Below are positions 1 through 5,740 of a stretch of 5,740 nucleotides of DNA, one piece after another. The stretch is taken from contig JANHAK010000093.1 of assembly GCA_024464195.1 (NCBI GenBank), positions 1 through 5,740 of the forward strand. The letters are read 5' to 3'. Within the stretch, counting starts at the first letter, position 1, and each line of letters starts with the position of its first letter. The notes beneath the pieces are model-generated. The model was not told the origin of the DNA. It worked only from the letters and a program-made list of their open reading frames with translations, and searched no databases. The translations under genes were made by a program, and so were the position numbers. This stretch comes from Methanomassiliicoccales archaeon. Its GTDB lineage: Archaea > Thermoplasmatota > Thermoplasmata > Methanomassiliicoccales > JACIVX01.

Positions 1-271
1 CTGATGCTATGGTTGCAATGGATACGAGGAAGCGATCGATTCCAGACAACTTCCATATTAATAAAATAATGACGACCACGGAAATGCTGAGACCAAGAAA
101 GCTGTGAGTCAGAATCCGAAGTTCTCCGATATGCAAGAAATCTGGAAAGATGGAGAAGAAAAAGAGAAATGCAAGAGCTTGAAATAGATTGACAATTCTT
201 TTCGAGGCTACTAGCTCGATGAATGGCAAAATCACAAGAGCTGAAAGAGCCATATGGCCAGGGAGCCACAT
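1..271 (-). CDS. Partial DUF457/YdjM-like membrane-bound metal-dependent hydrolase (N-terminal 90 codons)
   Basis: An open minus-strand frame begins at an ATG (complement of 269-271) and stays open to the left edge, so the C-terminus is missing. The protein starts MWLPGHMALSALV, has a hydrophobic stretch at about residues 8-22, a second at 29-42, then PDFLH (43-47), R52 and THS (55-57), followed by a long hydrophobic segment at 58-73. An N-terminal GH followed by a PD..H and R..THS pattern between membrane segments is typical of the DUF457/YdjM family of predicted integral-membrane metal-dependent hydrolases. D44, H47 and H56 would be candidate metal ligands. The first Met is preferred over Met7 because it keeps the GH motif and because a short W-containing N-terminus before GH is common in archaeal members. 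No Shine-Dalgarno site is visible. The gene is divergent from the glycosyltransferase operon, so a shared pathway is not implied. Family substrates are unknown. The hydrophobic pattern makes coding likely; the family call is moderate. Confidence 0.68.
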   Translation of the reverse strand, partial: MWLPGHMALSALVILPFIELVASKRIVNLFQALAFLFFFSIFPDFLHIGELRILTHSFLGLSISVVVIILLIWKLSGIDRFLVSIATIAS

Positions 272-288
272 TTATGACTAGTATCGAA

Positions 289-303
289 GAAGGACTATTT
301 CTA
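289..303 (-). promoter_or_regulatory. Possible TATA/BRE element for the leftward gene
   Basis: Read on the minus strand, GTAGAAATAG lies about 24-33 bases before the ATG at 271. This is the spacing expected for an archaeal TATA/BRE pair driving a leaderless or nearly leaderless transcript. That would agree with the lack of a Shine-Dalgarno site before this gene. The match to consensus is weak and was judged by eye only. Confidence 0.2.
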
Positions 304-322
304 CTCGACCAGTTGCAAAGAT

Positions 323-338
323 GCGAAACCATTATAAC
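323..338 (+). promoter_or_regulatory. Possible archaeal promoter (BRE + TATA box) for the rightward operon
   Basis: GCGAAACC directly followed by ATTATAAC resembles an archaeal purine-rich BRE next to a TATA box. It lies in the 126-base gap between divergent genes. Initiation about 25 bases downstream would fall near 358-364 and leave a leader of roughly 35-40 bases before the ATG at 398. It is the best TATA-like element in the gap on this strand, but AT-rich matches of this quality arise by chance. Confidence 0.28.
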
Positions 339-397
339 GATGCCAAAGCCTAGGTTATTGACTGATTCAGAGTTATTGAACTTATGTCGAAAAAAGG

Positions 398-2137
398 ATG
401 CAGGTTATGGTCTCAGGAAGTTTCGTAATATCTAACATTAAGCCGAGGGAAAGCCCCTCATTTTCCGATCAGAATTATCCAATTAGGCCATCATTGATTG
501 CATTGCTCTCTCTCGCTGGTTTTTTAATTGTAGTAGTATCATCCTTCGGAGTTGAATTCGAATGGTTGCCTGAAACTCTACAGTTTGGTCTATTCGAGGC
601 TTTGCCAATATACTATTGGGTTGGAATCGCTTTCATCATTTTTTCCATTGTTCTAAGCTGGAACCTTAGGAATGAGCATCTTTTTCTTTTTATCACGAGT
701 CTCCTCTTTCTCTCATTATGGTGTGCACCTGTCCTTTTTGAACGATATCCCCCAATATGGGACAGCTATTTTCACTTTGTTCCAGTATCACAAATTGCTA
801 AGACAGGAAGCCTAGCGGATTTAGGGATTTATTCATACGCCTACAATTACCCCGGTATATTTGTTGTCACCGCGTCTTATGAAATTTTGGCATCCGTGCC
901 TTCTCTAGTATTCTTAAAGTATTACTCATTTTTTTCAGCTCTTTTGACGCTCTTGGCTCTTTATTTTTTCATTCGGACCTACGTGCCAAGTATCGAATAC
1001 CGATATGCCTTTCTCATCGCTATTCTTGGTGACGTCTGGCTTCAATTGCATTTTTCACCTCAGTCGATCGGTTTTGCTGTTGGGCTATTCGTTTTTGTCT
1101 TTCTTGAAAGGCAAACGGTACGATGGACGCTCATGGCGATCTTTGCTTTTGTGTTCATTGTGATTTCTCATCCAACAACAGTGCTATTTGTGCTTGGCGG
1201 AATTCTGATCAGAGAGATTTATTTGAGGATTAAAAAAATCGTTACGAGATCGCGAGGAGAACAAGTGGAAAGAACGTGGCCCTTCCCAGTTTTTTGCCTC
1301 GTTTGGCTCTTGTGGCTCTTCACGGGTTCGATCACATATTCTACAATTCTTCTAGATCAAGTCATAAATCGACTGGAGTATTTTATCTATTTACCCATTG
1401 CAGCATCGAGCACCGTTTCGATGAGAACAGCTGGAAATATCTTTAGCATCGCGCCTTTGATTCGATTGGCTTTTCTCGCTGTTCTTCTTCTTTTGGCGTT
1501 TTTCGTGCTTCTTTTCTACGTGTTTTCAGCGAAAAAAAGACGGTTGAGCATTAAATCAACGATAATCGCACTCCTCGTGATGCCGATTGCCGTAGGTCTT
1601 TTTGACATTGTGCTATTCAAGGGACAGTTTTACGATCGCGGTCTCCTTTTTCTTGTTTTGAGCGCATCTATTGTCGTCACGATTTTCCTCATTCGAATTG
1701 AAAAGAAGAAAATAGGGTCAGCGATCGGGATATTTTTGATGTTGCTCTCTGCATCATGTGCTGGTACGCTTTATTATCAGGAAGGTCTTTATATTGTCAG
1801 CGAAGAATCTTTTGAAGCGTCAGATTACATAAATCAAAATCTTGCCAATGGATCGTTCATTATTGGCGGATTTTTCCCTTCGGATGTGTGGAGCGGTTTG
1901 CCGCCCAAGAATTTTTACAACATTTATTTATTCAACGCTTATCCTTTGAAGCTATCGAATTTCACATCGGAGAGGACAGCAGGGGCAATCATCTTCGATC
2001 GAACATCTGAATTGTGGTATCGACAATACGGTATGACGTTCATCTATCAGCATTATGTTAATGAAAGTGGGAATTACAACAAAGTATTTGACAATGGCGC
2101 GTACTGGGTAATTTATGAAGGTCGGCGAACAGGATGA
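398..2137 (+). CDS. Large polytopic membrane protein, GT-C-like (candidate lipid-sugar-dependent glycosyltransferase)
   Basis: This 579-residue protein has about 12-14 hydrophobic segments between residues 31 and 458, then a soluble C-terminal domain (about 460-579). After the third segment comes WDSYFHF (121-127). An acidic residue followed by His in an early extracytoplasmic loop is a hallmark of GT-C glycosyltransferases, where the Asp is catalytic or metal-binding; D122 and H126 are the candidates. Other conserved-looking points are SPQSIGF (220-226), SHPTT (257-261) and FYDRG (411-415). The C-terminal stretch EASDYINQNL and the closing NKVFDNGAYWVIY resemble the terminal domains of archaeal GT-C-like proteins. 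It carries three Asn-X-Ser/Thr sequons (N484, N521, N555). If GT-C, it would transfer a sugar from a polyprenyl-phosphate donor outside the cell. A Wzy-like polymerase is an alternative. Start: ATG 398 or ATG 407 are both possible; an in-frame TGA at 377-379 excludes much longer forms, and neither has a properly spaced Shine-Dalgarno site. It is first in a coupled operon, overlapping the next gene by 4 bases. Coding is very likely; the function is an inference. Confidence 0.85.
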   Translation: MQVMVSGSFVISNIKPRESPSFSDQNYPIRPSLIALLSLAGFLIVVVSSFGVEFEWLPETLQFGLFEALPIYYWVGIAFIIFSIVLSWNLRNEHLFLFITSLLFLSLWCAPVLFERYPPIWDSYFHFVPVSQIAKTGSLADLGIYSYAYNYPGIFVVTASYEILASVPSLVFLKYYSFFSALLTLLALYFFIRTYVPSIEYRYAFLIAILGDVWLQLHFSPQSIGFAVGLFVFVFLERQTVRWTLMAIFAFVFIVISHPTTVLFVLGGILIREIYLRIKKIVTRSRGEQVERTWPFPVFCLVWLLWLFTGSITYSTILLDQVINRLEYFIYLPIAASSTVSMRTAGNIFSIAPLIRLAFLAVLLLLAFFVLLFYVFSAKKRRLSIKSTIIALLVMPIAVGLFDIVLFKGQFYDRGLLFLVLSASIVVTIFLIRIEKKKIGSAIGIFLMLLSASCAGTLYYQEGLYIVSEESFEASDYINQNLANGSFIIGGFFPSDVWSGLPPKNFYNIYLFNAYPLKLSNFTSERTAGAIIFDRTSELWYRQYGMTFIYQHYVNESGNYNKVFDNGAYWVIYEGRRTG

Positions 2138-3330
2138 AAATTGGGCTTGTCAATCTAATCACAAAGACTTCAGATGTGCTTTCCGATCCAAGCCGTTTAT
2201 TCAGGGCTGATAACCTTAGACCTGCAACTGATGCCGGTATCCAGATTATTGAAATGGGAAAAAGGATTGCCTCAAGGGGACATGAGGTTGATATCTTTGT
2301 CGCTGATGTATTTCGTCCTTTAGAGGAAGTTGTTGTCAATGAAAACTTGCAGATTCGCTATCTTCCTACCAGATTGAAATCAGCGATTCCAGCTTCTTTT
2401 ATGCCTTTTACCCCTTCGCTCGTTAAGCAAATAGCGAAAGAGCATTATGATGCTGTTCAAGCATCAGATTTGTTTCAGATTGCAACAATGCTTTCCTGGC
2501 TAGGAGCAAAATCCATCGATGCCAGATTTTTTGTCTGGCAGGAGATAGACATTTTCATGAGGCAACCAGCTGGGATGATCCAATCTCTTTTCTATAAGTT
2601 CACTAAAAGAACAATGATTGACCTGGTTTCGGGTATGATACCTCGCTCACTTTCTGCGAAATCGCATCTTATTGCATGTGGATTTCCGCGCGACAAATTA
2701 AAGCAGGTTGTGCACTCTGGTGTTGACACGACGATTTTCAAACCTATGGACAAATACCAATGCAGAAAAAAACTTGGGATAGAGGGTGCAGATCTCGTCC
2801 TGCTTTCTGTCGCGAGACTCGATTGGATCAAAGGGATCGACAAGCTTATTATGGCGATGGCCAGTGTTGTTAAAGAATTACCAAATGCCATGCTGGTTAT
2901 CCAGGGAGTGGGTCCTGAGGAACTGAAACTCCGACAACTCATTGCTTCGTTGAATTTGAATAGAAACGTACGATTGATCACTCAATCATTTGAACATACC
3001 ACAATGCCCATCCTTTACAACGCAGCGGATCTTTTGCTAATTGCGAGCAGAATCGATCTTTTTCCTTTCGTTGCAATTGAATCAATTTCATGTGGAGTGC
3101 CAATAGCGTCATCTTTTGGAAGGGGATTGAAAACAGACATTATCGACAAAGGTGCAGGTGTCATGTTGCCAGCCGATTCCGTAAGAATGGGGGAAGAGAT
3201 CGCAAAAGTTGTATCGGATAGTAACTCTCTTAAAAAAATGGCAAGCATCGGAAGGAAGCTCGCTGAGCGTGAATTCGATTTTGATGTCTCCGTCGAAAGA
3301 TTCCTGGGTATTTATAAGGAGGCTCGATAA
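2134..3330 (+). CDS. GT4-type (GT-B fold) glycosyltransferase
   Basis: This 398-residue cytosolic protein has the two-domain layout and length of GT4 retaining glycosyltransferases. The N-terminal Rossmann domain starts MKIGLVN and contains the helix IIEMGKRIASRGHEVDIF (38-55), the usual 'L..RGHEV' signature. The C-terminal nucleotide-sugar domain contains HSGVDTTIFKP (194-204), VARLDWIKGIDKLI (226-239, the R..KG donor-phosphate motif), VIQGVGPE (255-262), LYNAADLLLIAS (294-305) and an EX7E-like site with SCGVP (319-323) after it. Here the first acid is Asp308 and the second Glu316, so it reads D-X7-E. GT4 enzymes move a sugar from a nucleotide donor to a lipid-linked or other acceptor; donor and acceptor are not readable here. 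The start ATG overlaps the upstream TGA (ATGA), with GAAGGT at 2117-2122 eleven bases upstream, so translational coupling is likely. The stop shares one base with the next start. It is not a duplicate of the following enzyme, as the motifs differ. Confidence 0.93.
   Translation: MKIGLVNLITKTSDVLSDPSRLFRADNLRPATDAGIQIIEMGKRIASRGHEVDIFVADVFRPLEEVVVNENLQIRYLPTRLKSAIPASFMPFTPSLVKQIAKEHYDAVQASDLFQIATMLSWLGAKSIDARFFVWQEIDIFMRQPAGMIQSLFYKFTKRTMIDLVSGMIPRSLSAKSHLIACGFPRDKLKQVVHSGVDTTIFKPMDKYQCRKKLGIEGADLVLLSVARLDWIKGIDKLIMAMASVVKELPNAMLVIQGVGPEELKLRQLIASLNLNRNVRLITQSFEHTTMPILYNAADLLLIASRIDLFPFVAIESISCGVPIASSFGRGLKTDIIDKGAGVMLPADSVRMGEEIAKVVSDSNSLKKMASIGRKLAEREFDFDVSVERFLGIYKEAR
3316..3322 (+). promoter_or_regulatory. 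Strong Shine-Dalgarno site for the second GT4 gene
   Basis: AAGGAGG lies inside the last codons of the preceding gene, seven bases before the ATG at 3330. It fixes that start even though the ATG shares its A with the upstream TAA. It also shows that this organism uses Shine-Dalgarno pairing for internal operon genes. Confidence 0.88.
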
Positions 3331-4475
3331 TGCAGCCCTATCGTCCCCAGAAGAAGAGAATCGCTTTTGTTCCAGCTGTTTCCTTGCCTATAACCACAAA
3401 CGAGCGCGTTCCAAAAATGTTTCTTGCTCTTTCTATGTACTACGATGTTTGTCCCATCGCCCCCAGTAAATTTAATCGCATAGTCTATGATCAAGGATTA
3501 AACAAATTCTTGAGGTATTTTTTCTTCGTGATTGATGAGTTTTTGCTTTTTTTTGCAACATTGAGAGCATTCAGATCGAATCGTATCGACCTTGTTTTTG
3601 CTGAAAATTCATATTTTGCGATGGCATCAGCGTTTGCTGCAAGAATTAGGGGAAAGCCTTCAGTGTGGGACAATCACGGGAATGTCAAATTGTATTCTGA
3701 GGCGATGGGGAAATCACGGCTTTTTTCAACAGTAAATATTCTAATGGAAAAGTATCTTCACAGAATCGTTTCAAAAATTTTTATTGTGTCAAAAACCGAC
3801 TTTGATGAATACGCTCGACTTGGGTTTTCCATGGATAAGTTTGAGATCATTCCGATCTGTGCTGATACCGAAACGATGGATAGAAATGCCACATCAAAGG
3901 AAAAAGCAAGAGAAATTCTTGGTGTTCCAAGTGACGCGATAGTCGTCCTATTTTTTGGAACACTCAGTTATGAACCAAATATGGAAGCCGTCAATTTCAT
4001 TGTCGAAGTTTTGTCGAAAAAAGTAGAAAAAGAATTTCCGTCAGTTGTCTTCTATATTGCTGGCGGAGGTGCAAAACTCGAGAACCTACCAGAAAATGTC
4101 AAGCATCTTGGTTTCGTCCCCTTTGATCCAGATCTTTGCTTATGGCTTCAAGCCTCCGACATTTGCATTGCTCCACTCTGGCGTGGGGTCGGAGTTCTCA
4201 CAAAAGTCGTCGACATGCTTTCAGCTGGAAAGCCAACCATTCTCACACAAATTGCAACGTCAGGAATGCCAGAGCTTGAACATGAAGTGAATTGCCTCGT
4301 TGGGAGAGATAAGATCTCGTTCCTGAATGAATTCCTGAGATTACTCGCTGATGATGCGCTCCGGGACAAGATTGGCACCGAAGGTCGAAGACTTATTGAC
4401 AAGAGGTACTCCTGGAAAGTCGTAGGAGAACAGGTGCATTACATTGTTGATTCATTAATTGCGAAATCACAATAG
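3330..4475 (+). CDS. GT4-type glycosyltransferase, 'PN..AV' / 'G.G..KV.D' subgroup
   Basis: This 381-residue GT-B protein belongs to a different GT4 branch from its neighbour. The N-terminal half has an uncharged, aromatic-rich stretch (59-79), DLVFAENSYF (87-96) and WDNHG (113-117), where His116 sits like the catalytic-site His of related enzymes. FIVSKTDFDEYARLGF (151-166) and IIPICADTE (173-181) form the inter-domain linker. The C-terminal domain has FFGTLSYEPNMEAV (208-221), FYIAGGGA (241-248), GFVPFDPDL (261-269), ASDICIAPLWRGVGV (275-289), then KVVDMLSAGKPTI (292-304). In this branch a G.G..K..E motif binds the nucleotide sugar; here Asp295 replaces the usual Glu. The stretch at 61-79 is hydrophobic enough to suggest membrane association while remaining cytosolic. 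It would add a second sugar, or act on another acceptor, in the same glycan pathway. The start is supported by an ideal Shine-Dalgarno site. The stop is followed by a 48-base gap, the first real gap in the operon. The sugar is unknown. Confidence 0.93.
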   Translation: MQPYRPQKKRIAFVPAVSLPITTNERVPKMFLALSMYYDVCPIAPSKFNRIVYDQGLNKFLRYFFFVIDEFLLFFATLRAFRSNRIDLVFAENSYFAMASAFAARIRGKPSVWDNHGNVKLYSEAMGKSRLFSTVNILMEKYLHRIVSKIFIVSKTDFDEYARLGFSMDKFEIIPICADTETMDRNATSKEKAREILGVPSDAIVVLFFGTLSYEPNMEAVNFIVEVLSKKVEKEFPSVVFYIAGGGAKLENLPENVKHLGFVPFDPDLCLWLQASDICIAPLWRGVGVLTKVVDMLSAGKPTILTQIATSGMPELEHEVNCLVGRDKISFLNEFLRLLADDALRDKIGTEGRRLIDKRYSWKVVGEQVHYIVDSLIAKSQ

Positions 4476-4485
4476 TAGTAGATTA

Positions 4486-4499
4486 CTTGAAATAATATT
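4486..4499 (+). promoter_or_regulatory. Possible internal promoter in the 48-base gap
   Basis: CTTGAAATAATATT lies in the gap between the second GT4 gene and the DUF1616-like gene. The A/T-only core with a purine-rich left flank resembles a BRE/TATA pair about 25-33 bases before the GTG at 4524. It could give the downstream pair its own transcript. A start point at that spacing would leave almost no leader, while a Shine-Dalgarno site at 4513-4516 suggests translation from a longer transcript, so read-through from upstream is at least as likely. Confidence 0.22.
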
Positions 4500-4512
4500 G
4501 CAATTTCTACAT

Positions 4513-4516
4513 AGGT
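4513..4516 (+). promoter_or_regulatory. Shine-Dalgarno site deciding the GTG start of the DUF1616-like gene
   Basis: AGGT (extended AGGTTGA) lies seven bases before GTG 4524, the same spacing as the two strong sites in this operon. It supports GTG as the initiator. The next in-frame ATG is at codon 81, which would remove the conserved first membrane segments. Confidence 0.6.
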
Positions 4517-4523
4517 TGAAAAA

Positions 4524-5468
4524 GTGCCAAGTATCACGATTGTCGCACCGGGCAAACCATACGATCTCCTCATCGCATGCTTTGTTGTTGTTGCAACATG
4601 CGTTCTCTCGGCGGTTGCACCAAGTAATCCAATTAATTGGGTTTTGGCAATCCTCTCAATCTATTTTTTTCCAGGATATGTAATCACATCGATCGTCTTC
4701 CCAGGTAATGATTTGCCCATTTCACGTGCTTTTTTTGCAAGTTCTAAGGAAATAAAGATCCAGATGTCCTTCCTCGAAAGACTTGTTATCAGCGTTATTA
4801 CCAGTCTGATAGTTCTTTCCATCATTGGTACCGTGCTAGCCATGTCTAGTCTACTAGATTGGCAAAGCGTCACGACAGAAATCCTTCTATTAACATTCGT
4901 CTGCTCTGCTATAGCCTATCGCGTACGATCAAGAATGTCACCTGAAAAACAAATGAGTATCGTAATCAGATTGAGTCCTTCATACACTAAGTTCACAAAA
5001 TGGGAGAAAGTCATTCTTGGCTTCATCATTCTAGCGTTTGCAATAGCACTCACAGTGGCTGTAATTGGACCAAATTACGCCCCGTATAAGGATCGAGATG
5101 CAATCATGGAGTTGAAAGGCGTTGGAGGTGATCTTAATACATTGCCGCGTTCGGTCAAAGCCGGGAATGAGGCGGCTCTTATGATTGCGGTGACGAATAA
5201 GATGAATGTCGAATTGAGTTACAATCTGACGATCGGAATTGATAATCTATCGTCCGTTTCAGCATATGATCGTATCGATTGGAATAATACAACAAGCTTA
5301 CAGTCTGGTATCGCCTTCTACGATGAGTTCGTTTTGTCCGCTGATCAATGCGAAGAAAAAACGTTTATTTTTTCGATCAATTCGCCTGGAGAATACAAGA
5401 TTATTTTTCGTTTAATGTATGGTGAAAAAGTTCAGGAGTTGTGGCTATGGGTCACAGTGATGGAATGA
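4524..5468 (+). CDS. DUF1616-like membrane protein with extracytoplasmic C-terminal domain
   Basis: This 314-residue protein has membrane segments at about 13-31, 37-58, 88-109, 116-133 and 162-182, then a 130-residue soluble domain predicted outside the cell. The FFPGYVITSIVFPGNDL motif (48-64), followed by LERLVISVITSLIVLSIIG (84-102), is the recognisable DUF1616 signature: a 'PGY....FP' segment, then 'ER...S...S'. The C-terminal domain, with GGDLNTLPRSVKAGNEAALMIAV (201-223) followed by beta-rich sequence ending ELWLWVTV, fits the Ig-like domain expected at the end of DUF1616 proteins. It holds four Asn-X-Ser/Thr sequons: N234, N241, N254 and the overlapping N255. The family has no established biochemical role, but members often lie in archaeal cell-surface glycan loci, which matches the two GT4 genes upstream. 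The translation start is GTG with a Shine-Dalgarno site. A role in the envelope, as scaffold, transport partner or modified glycoprotein, is an inference. Confidence 0.85.
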   Translation: MPSITIVAPGKPYDLLIACFVVVATCVLSAVAPSNPINWVLAILSIYFFPGYVITSIVFPGNDLPISRAFFASSKEIKIQMSFLERLVISVITSLIVLSIIGTVLAMSSLLDWQSVTTEILLLTFVCSAIAYRVRSRMSPEKQMSIVIRLSPSYTKFTKWEKVILGFIILAFAIALTVAVIGPNYAPYKDRDAIMELKGVGGDLNTLPRSVKAGNEAALMIAVTNKMNVELSYNLTIGIDNLSSVSAYDRIDWNNTTSLQSGIAFYDEFVLSADQCEEKTFIFSINSPGEYKIIFRLMYGEKVQELWLWVTVME

Positions 5469-5480
5469 TTATCGGAAATA

Positions 5481-5486
5481 GGAGGT
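5481..5486 (+). promoter_or_regulatory. Strong Shine-Dalgarno site for the 70-residue membrane protein
   Basis: GGAGGT (TAGGAGGT extended) is seven bases before ATG 5494. It is the main evidence that this short frame is a translated gene. Confidence 0.85.
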
Positions 5487-5493
5487 TTGATTA

Positions 5494-5706
5494 ATGTTTC
5501 CGCCACCTGCTGGTTTATTGGGTACACATCTTGATGTAGCTCTAATTTCCGGTATTTTCACACTCATTTGTCTGTTGTTGATCAGGGAGAGTGTGAAATC
5601 GATTGTGATCAACCGTGGGGCAAGAAGAATGATGTCCTCTCTTTTCCTGGTCAGTTTCACGGTGATTTTATTGATCATCATCAAGATAATTACGATTTTG
5701 CGTTAG
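5494..5706 (+). CDS. Small two-pass membrane protein of unknown function
   Basis: This 70-residue protein has a short Pro-rich N-terminus (MFPPPAGLLG) and two hydrophobic helices at about 13-29 and 47-68. They are joined by a basic loop, RESVKSIVINRGARRM (31-46). By the positive-inside rule the loop faces the cytoplasm and both ends lie outside. I do not recognise a family. It follows the DUF1616-like gene by 25 bases on the same strand and has the second of two near-consensus Shine-Dalgarno sites, so it is very likely a real gene of the same operon. Small membrane proteins of this shape can act as subunits or stabilisers of larger membrane complexes; a partnership with the DUF1616 protein is inference from position only. 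An opposite-strand frame across the same bases lacks supporting signals and is taken as a shadow. Confidence 0.8.
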   Translation: MFPPPAGLLGTHLDVALISGIFTLICLLLIRESVKSIVINRGARRMMSSLFLVSFTVILLIIIKIITILR

Positions 5707-5718
5707 ATCTGTGGAATA

Positions 5719-5740
5719 ATGATGACTTCCGATAAAATAT
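5719..5740 (+). CDS. Possible start of a further gene, cut by the right edge
   Basis: Twelve bases after the previous stop, ATGATG opens a frame (MMTSDKI) that is still open at the edge. The spacing fits this operon. Only seven codons are visible and the upstream GTGGA is a weak Shine-Dalgarno match, so this is suggestive only. Confidence 0.3.

Noticed and set aside
384..428. Short open frame (MSKKGCRLWSQEVS) overlapping the start of the 579-residue gene, considered as a leader peptide
   Set aside because: No Shine-Dalgarno site, no run of regulatory codons and no attenuator-like hairpin was seen; it is most likely chance.
223..435. Rightward 70-codon open frame (starts MAKSQELKEPYG)
   Set aside because: It overlaps the leftward hydrolase-like frame and the start of the 579-residue gene, has no Shine-Dalgarno site, and shows no family resemblance or membrane pattern. 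The leftward frame has clear motif structure, so this looks like a chance frame.
2592..2981. 129-codon leftward open frame inside the first GT4 gene
   Set aside because: It is antisense to strongly conserved GT4 motifs (HSGVD, R..KG), has no ribosome site, and its composition is what antisense of a coding frame gives.
2134..4475. The two adjacent GT4 genes as a recent tandem duplication
   Set aside because: Their motif sets differ (R..KG and D-X7-E in one, PN..AV and G.G..K..D in the other), and the N-terminal halves show no obvious similarity, so they are separate GT4 branches.
4477..4487. AGTA-GAT-TACT inverted repeat after the second GT4 gene, considered as a terminator
   Set aside because: The stem is only four A/T-rich pairs with no following T-run, so it is too weak to support termination.

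Overview
The window looks archaeal. Three things suggest this: a DUF1616-type membrane protein (a family best known from archaea), clustered Asn-X-Ser/Thr sequons in parts of the membrane proteins predicted to lie outside the cell, and a mix of genes with strong Shine-Dalgarno sites and promoter-proximal genes with none. Base composition is moderately AT-rich by eye, and no rRNA, tRNA or other marker allows a closer taxonomic placement. The link to Euryarchaeota or Thermoplasmata-like lineages is only an impression.

Layout. Bases 1-271 (minus strand) hold the N-terminal 90 codons of a membrane protein that runs off the left edge. Its N-terminus and its PD..H...R..THS pattern resemble DUF457/YdjM-like membrane-bound metal-dependent hydrolases. 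Bases 272-397 are a short divergent intergenic region, probably with back-to-back promoters. From 398 to the right edge everything reads rightward: a 579-residue polytopic protein with GT-C-like features (398-2137), a GT4-type glycosyltransferase (2134-3330), a second, different GT4-type glycosyltransferase (3330-4475), a DUF1616-like membrane protein with an extracytoplasmic C-terminal domain (4524-5468), and a 70-residue protein with two membrane segments (5494-5706). The first codons of a possible further gene lie at 5719-5740.

How they fit together. The first three rightward genes overlap by 4 bp and 1 bp (ATGA and TAATG junctions), so they are almost certainly co-transcribed and translationally coupled. 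The two cytosolic GT4 enzymes would build a glycan on a lipid carrier. The large membrane protein could use lipid-linked sugars on the outer face of the membrane. The DUF1616 protein and its small partner are probably membrane or envelope components of the same system. The best overall reading is part of a cell-surface glycan or glycoprotein assembly locus. The glycan, the donors and the roles of the DUF1616 and 70-residue proteins cannot be read from the sequence. No mobile element, CRISPR array, RNA gene or convincing terminator was seen.
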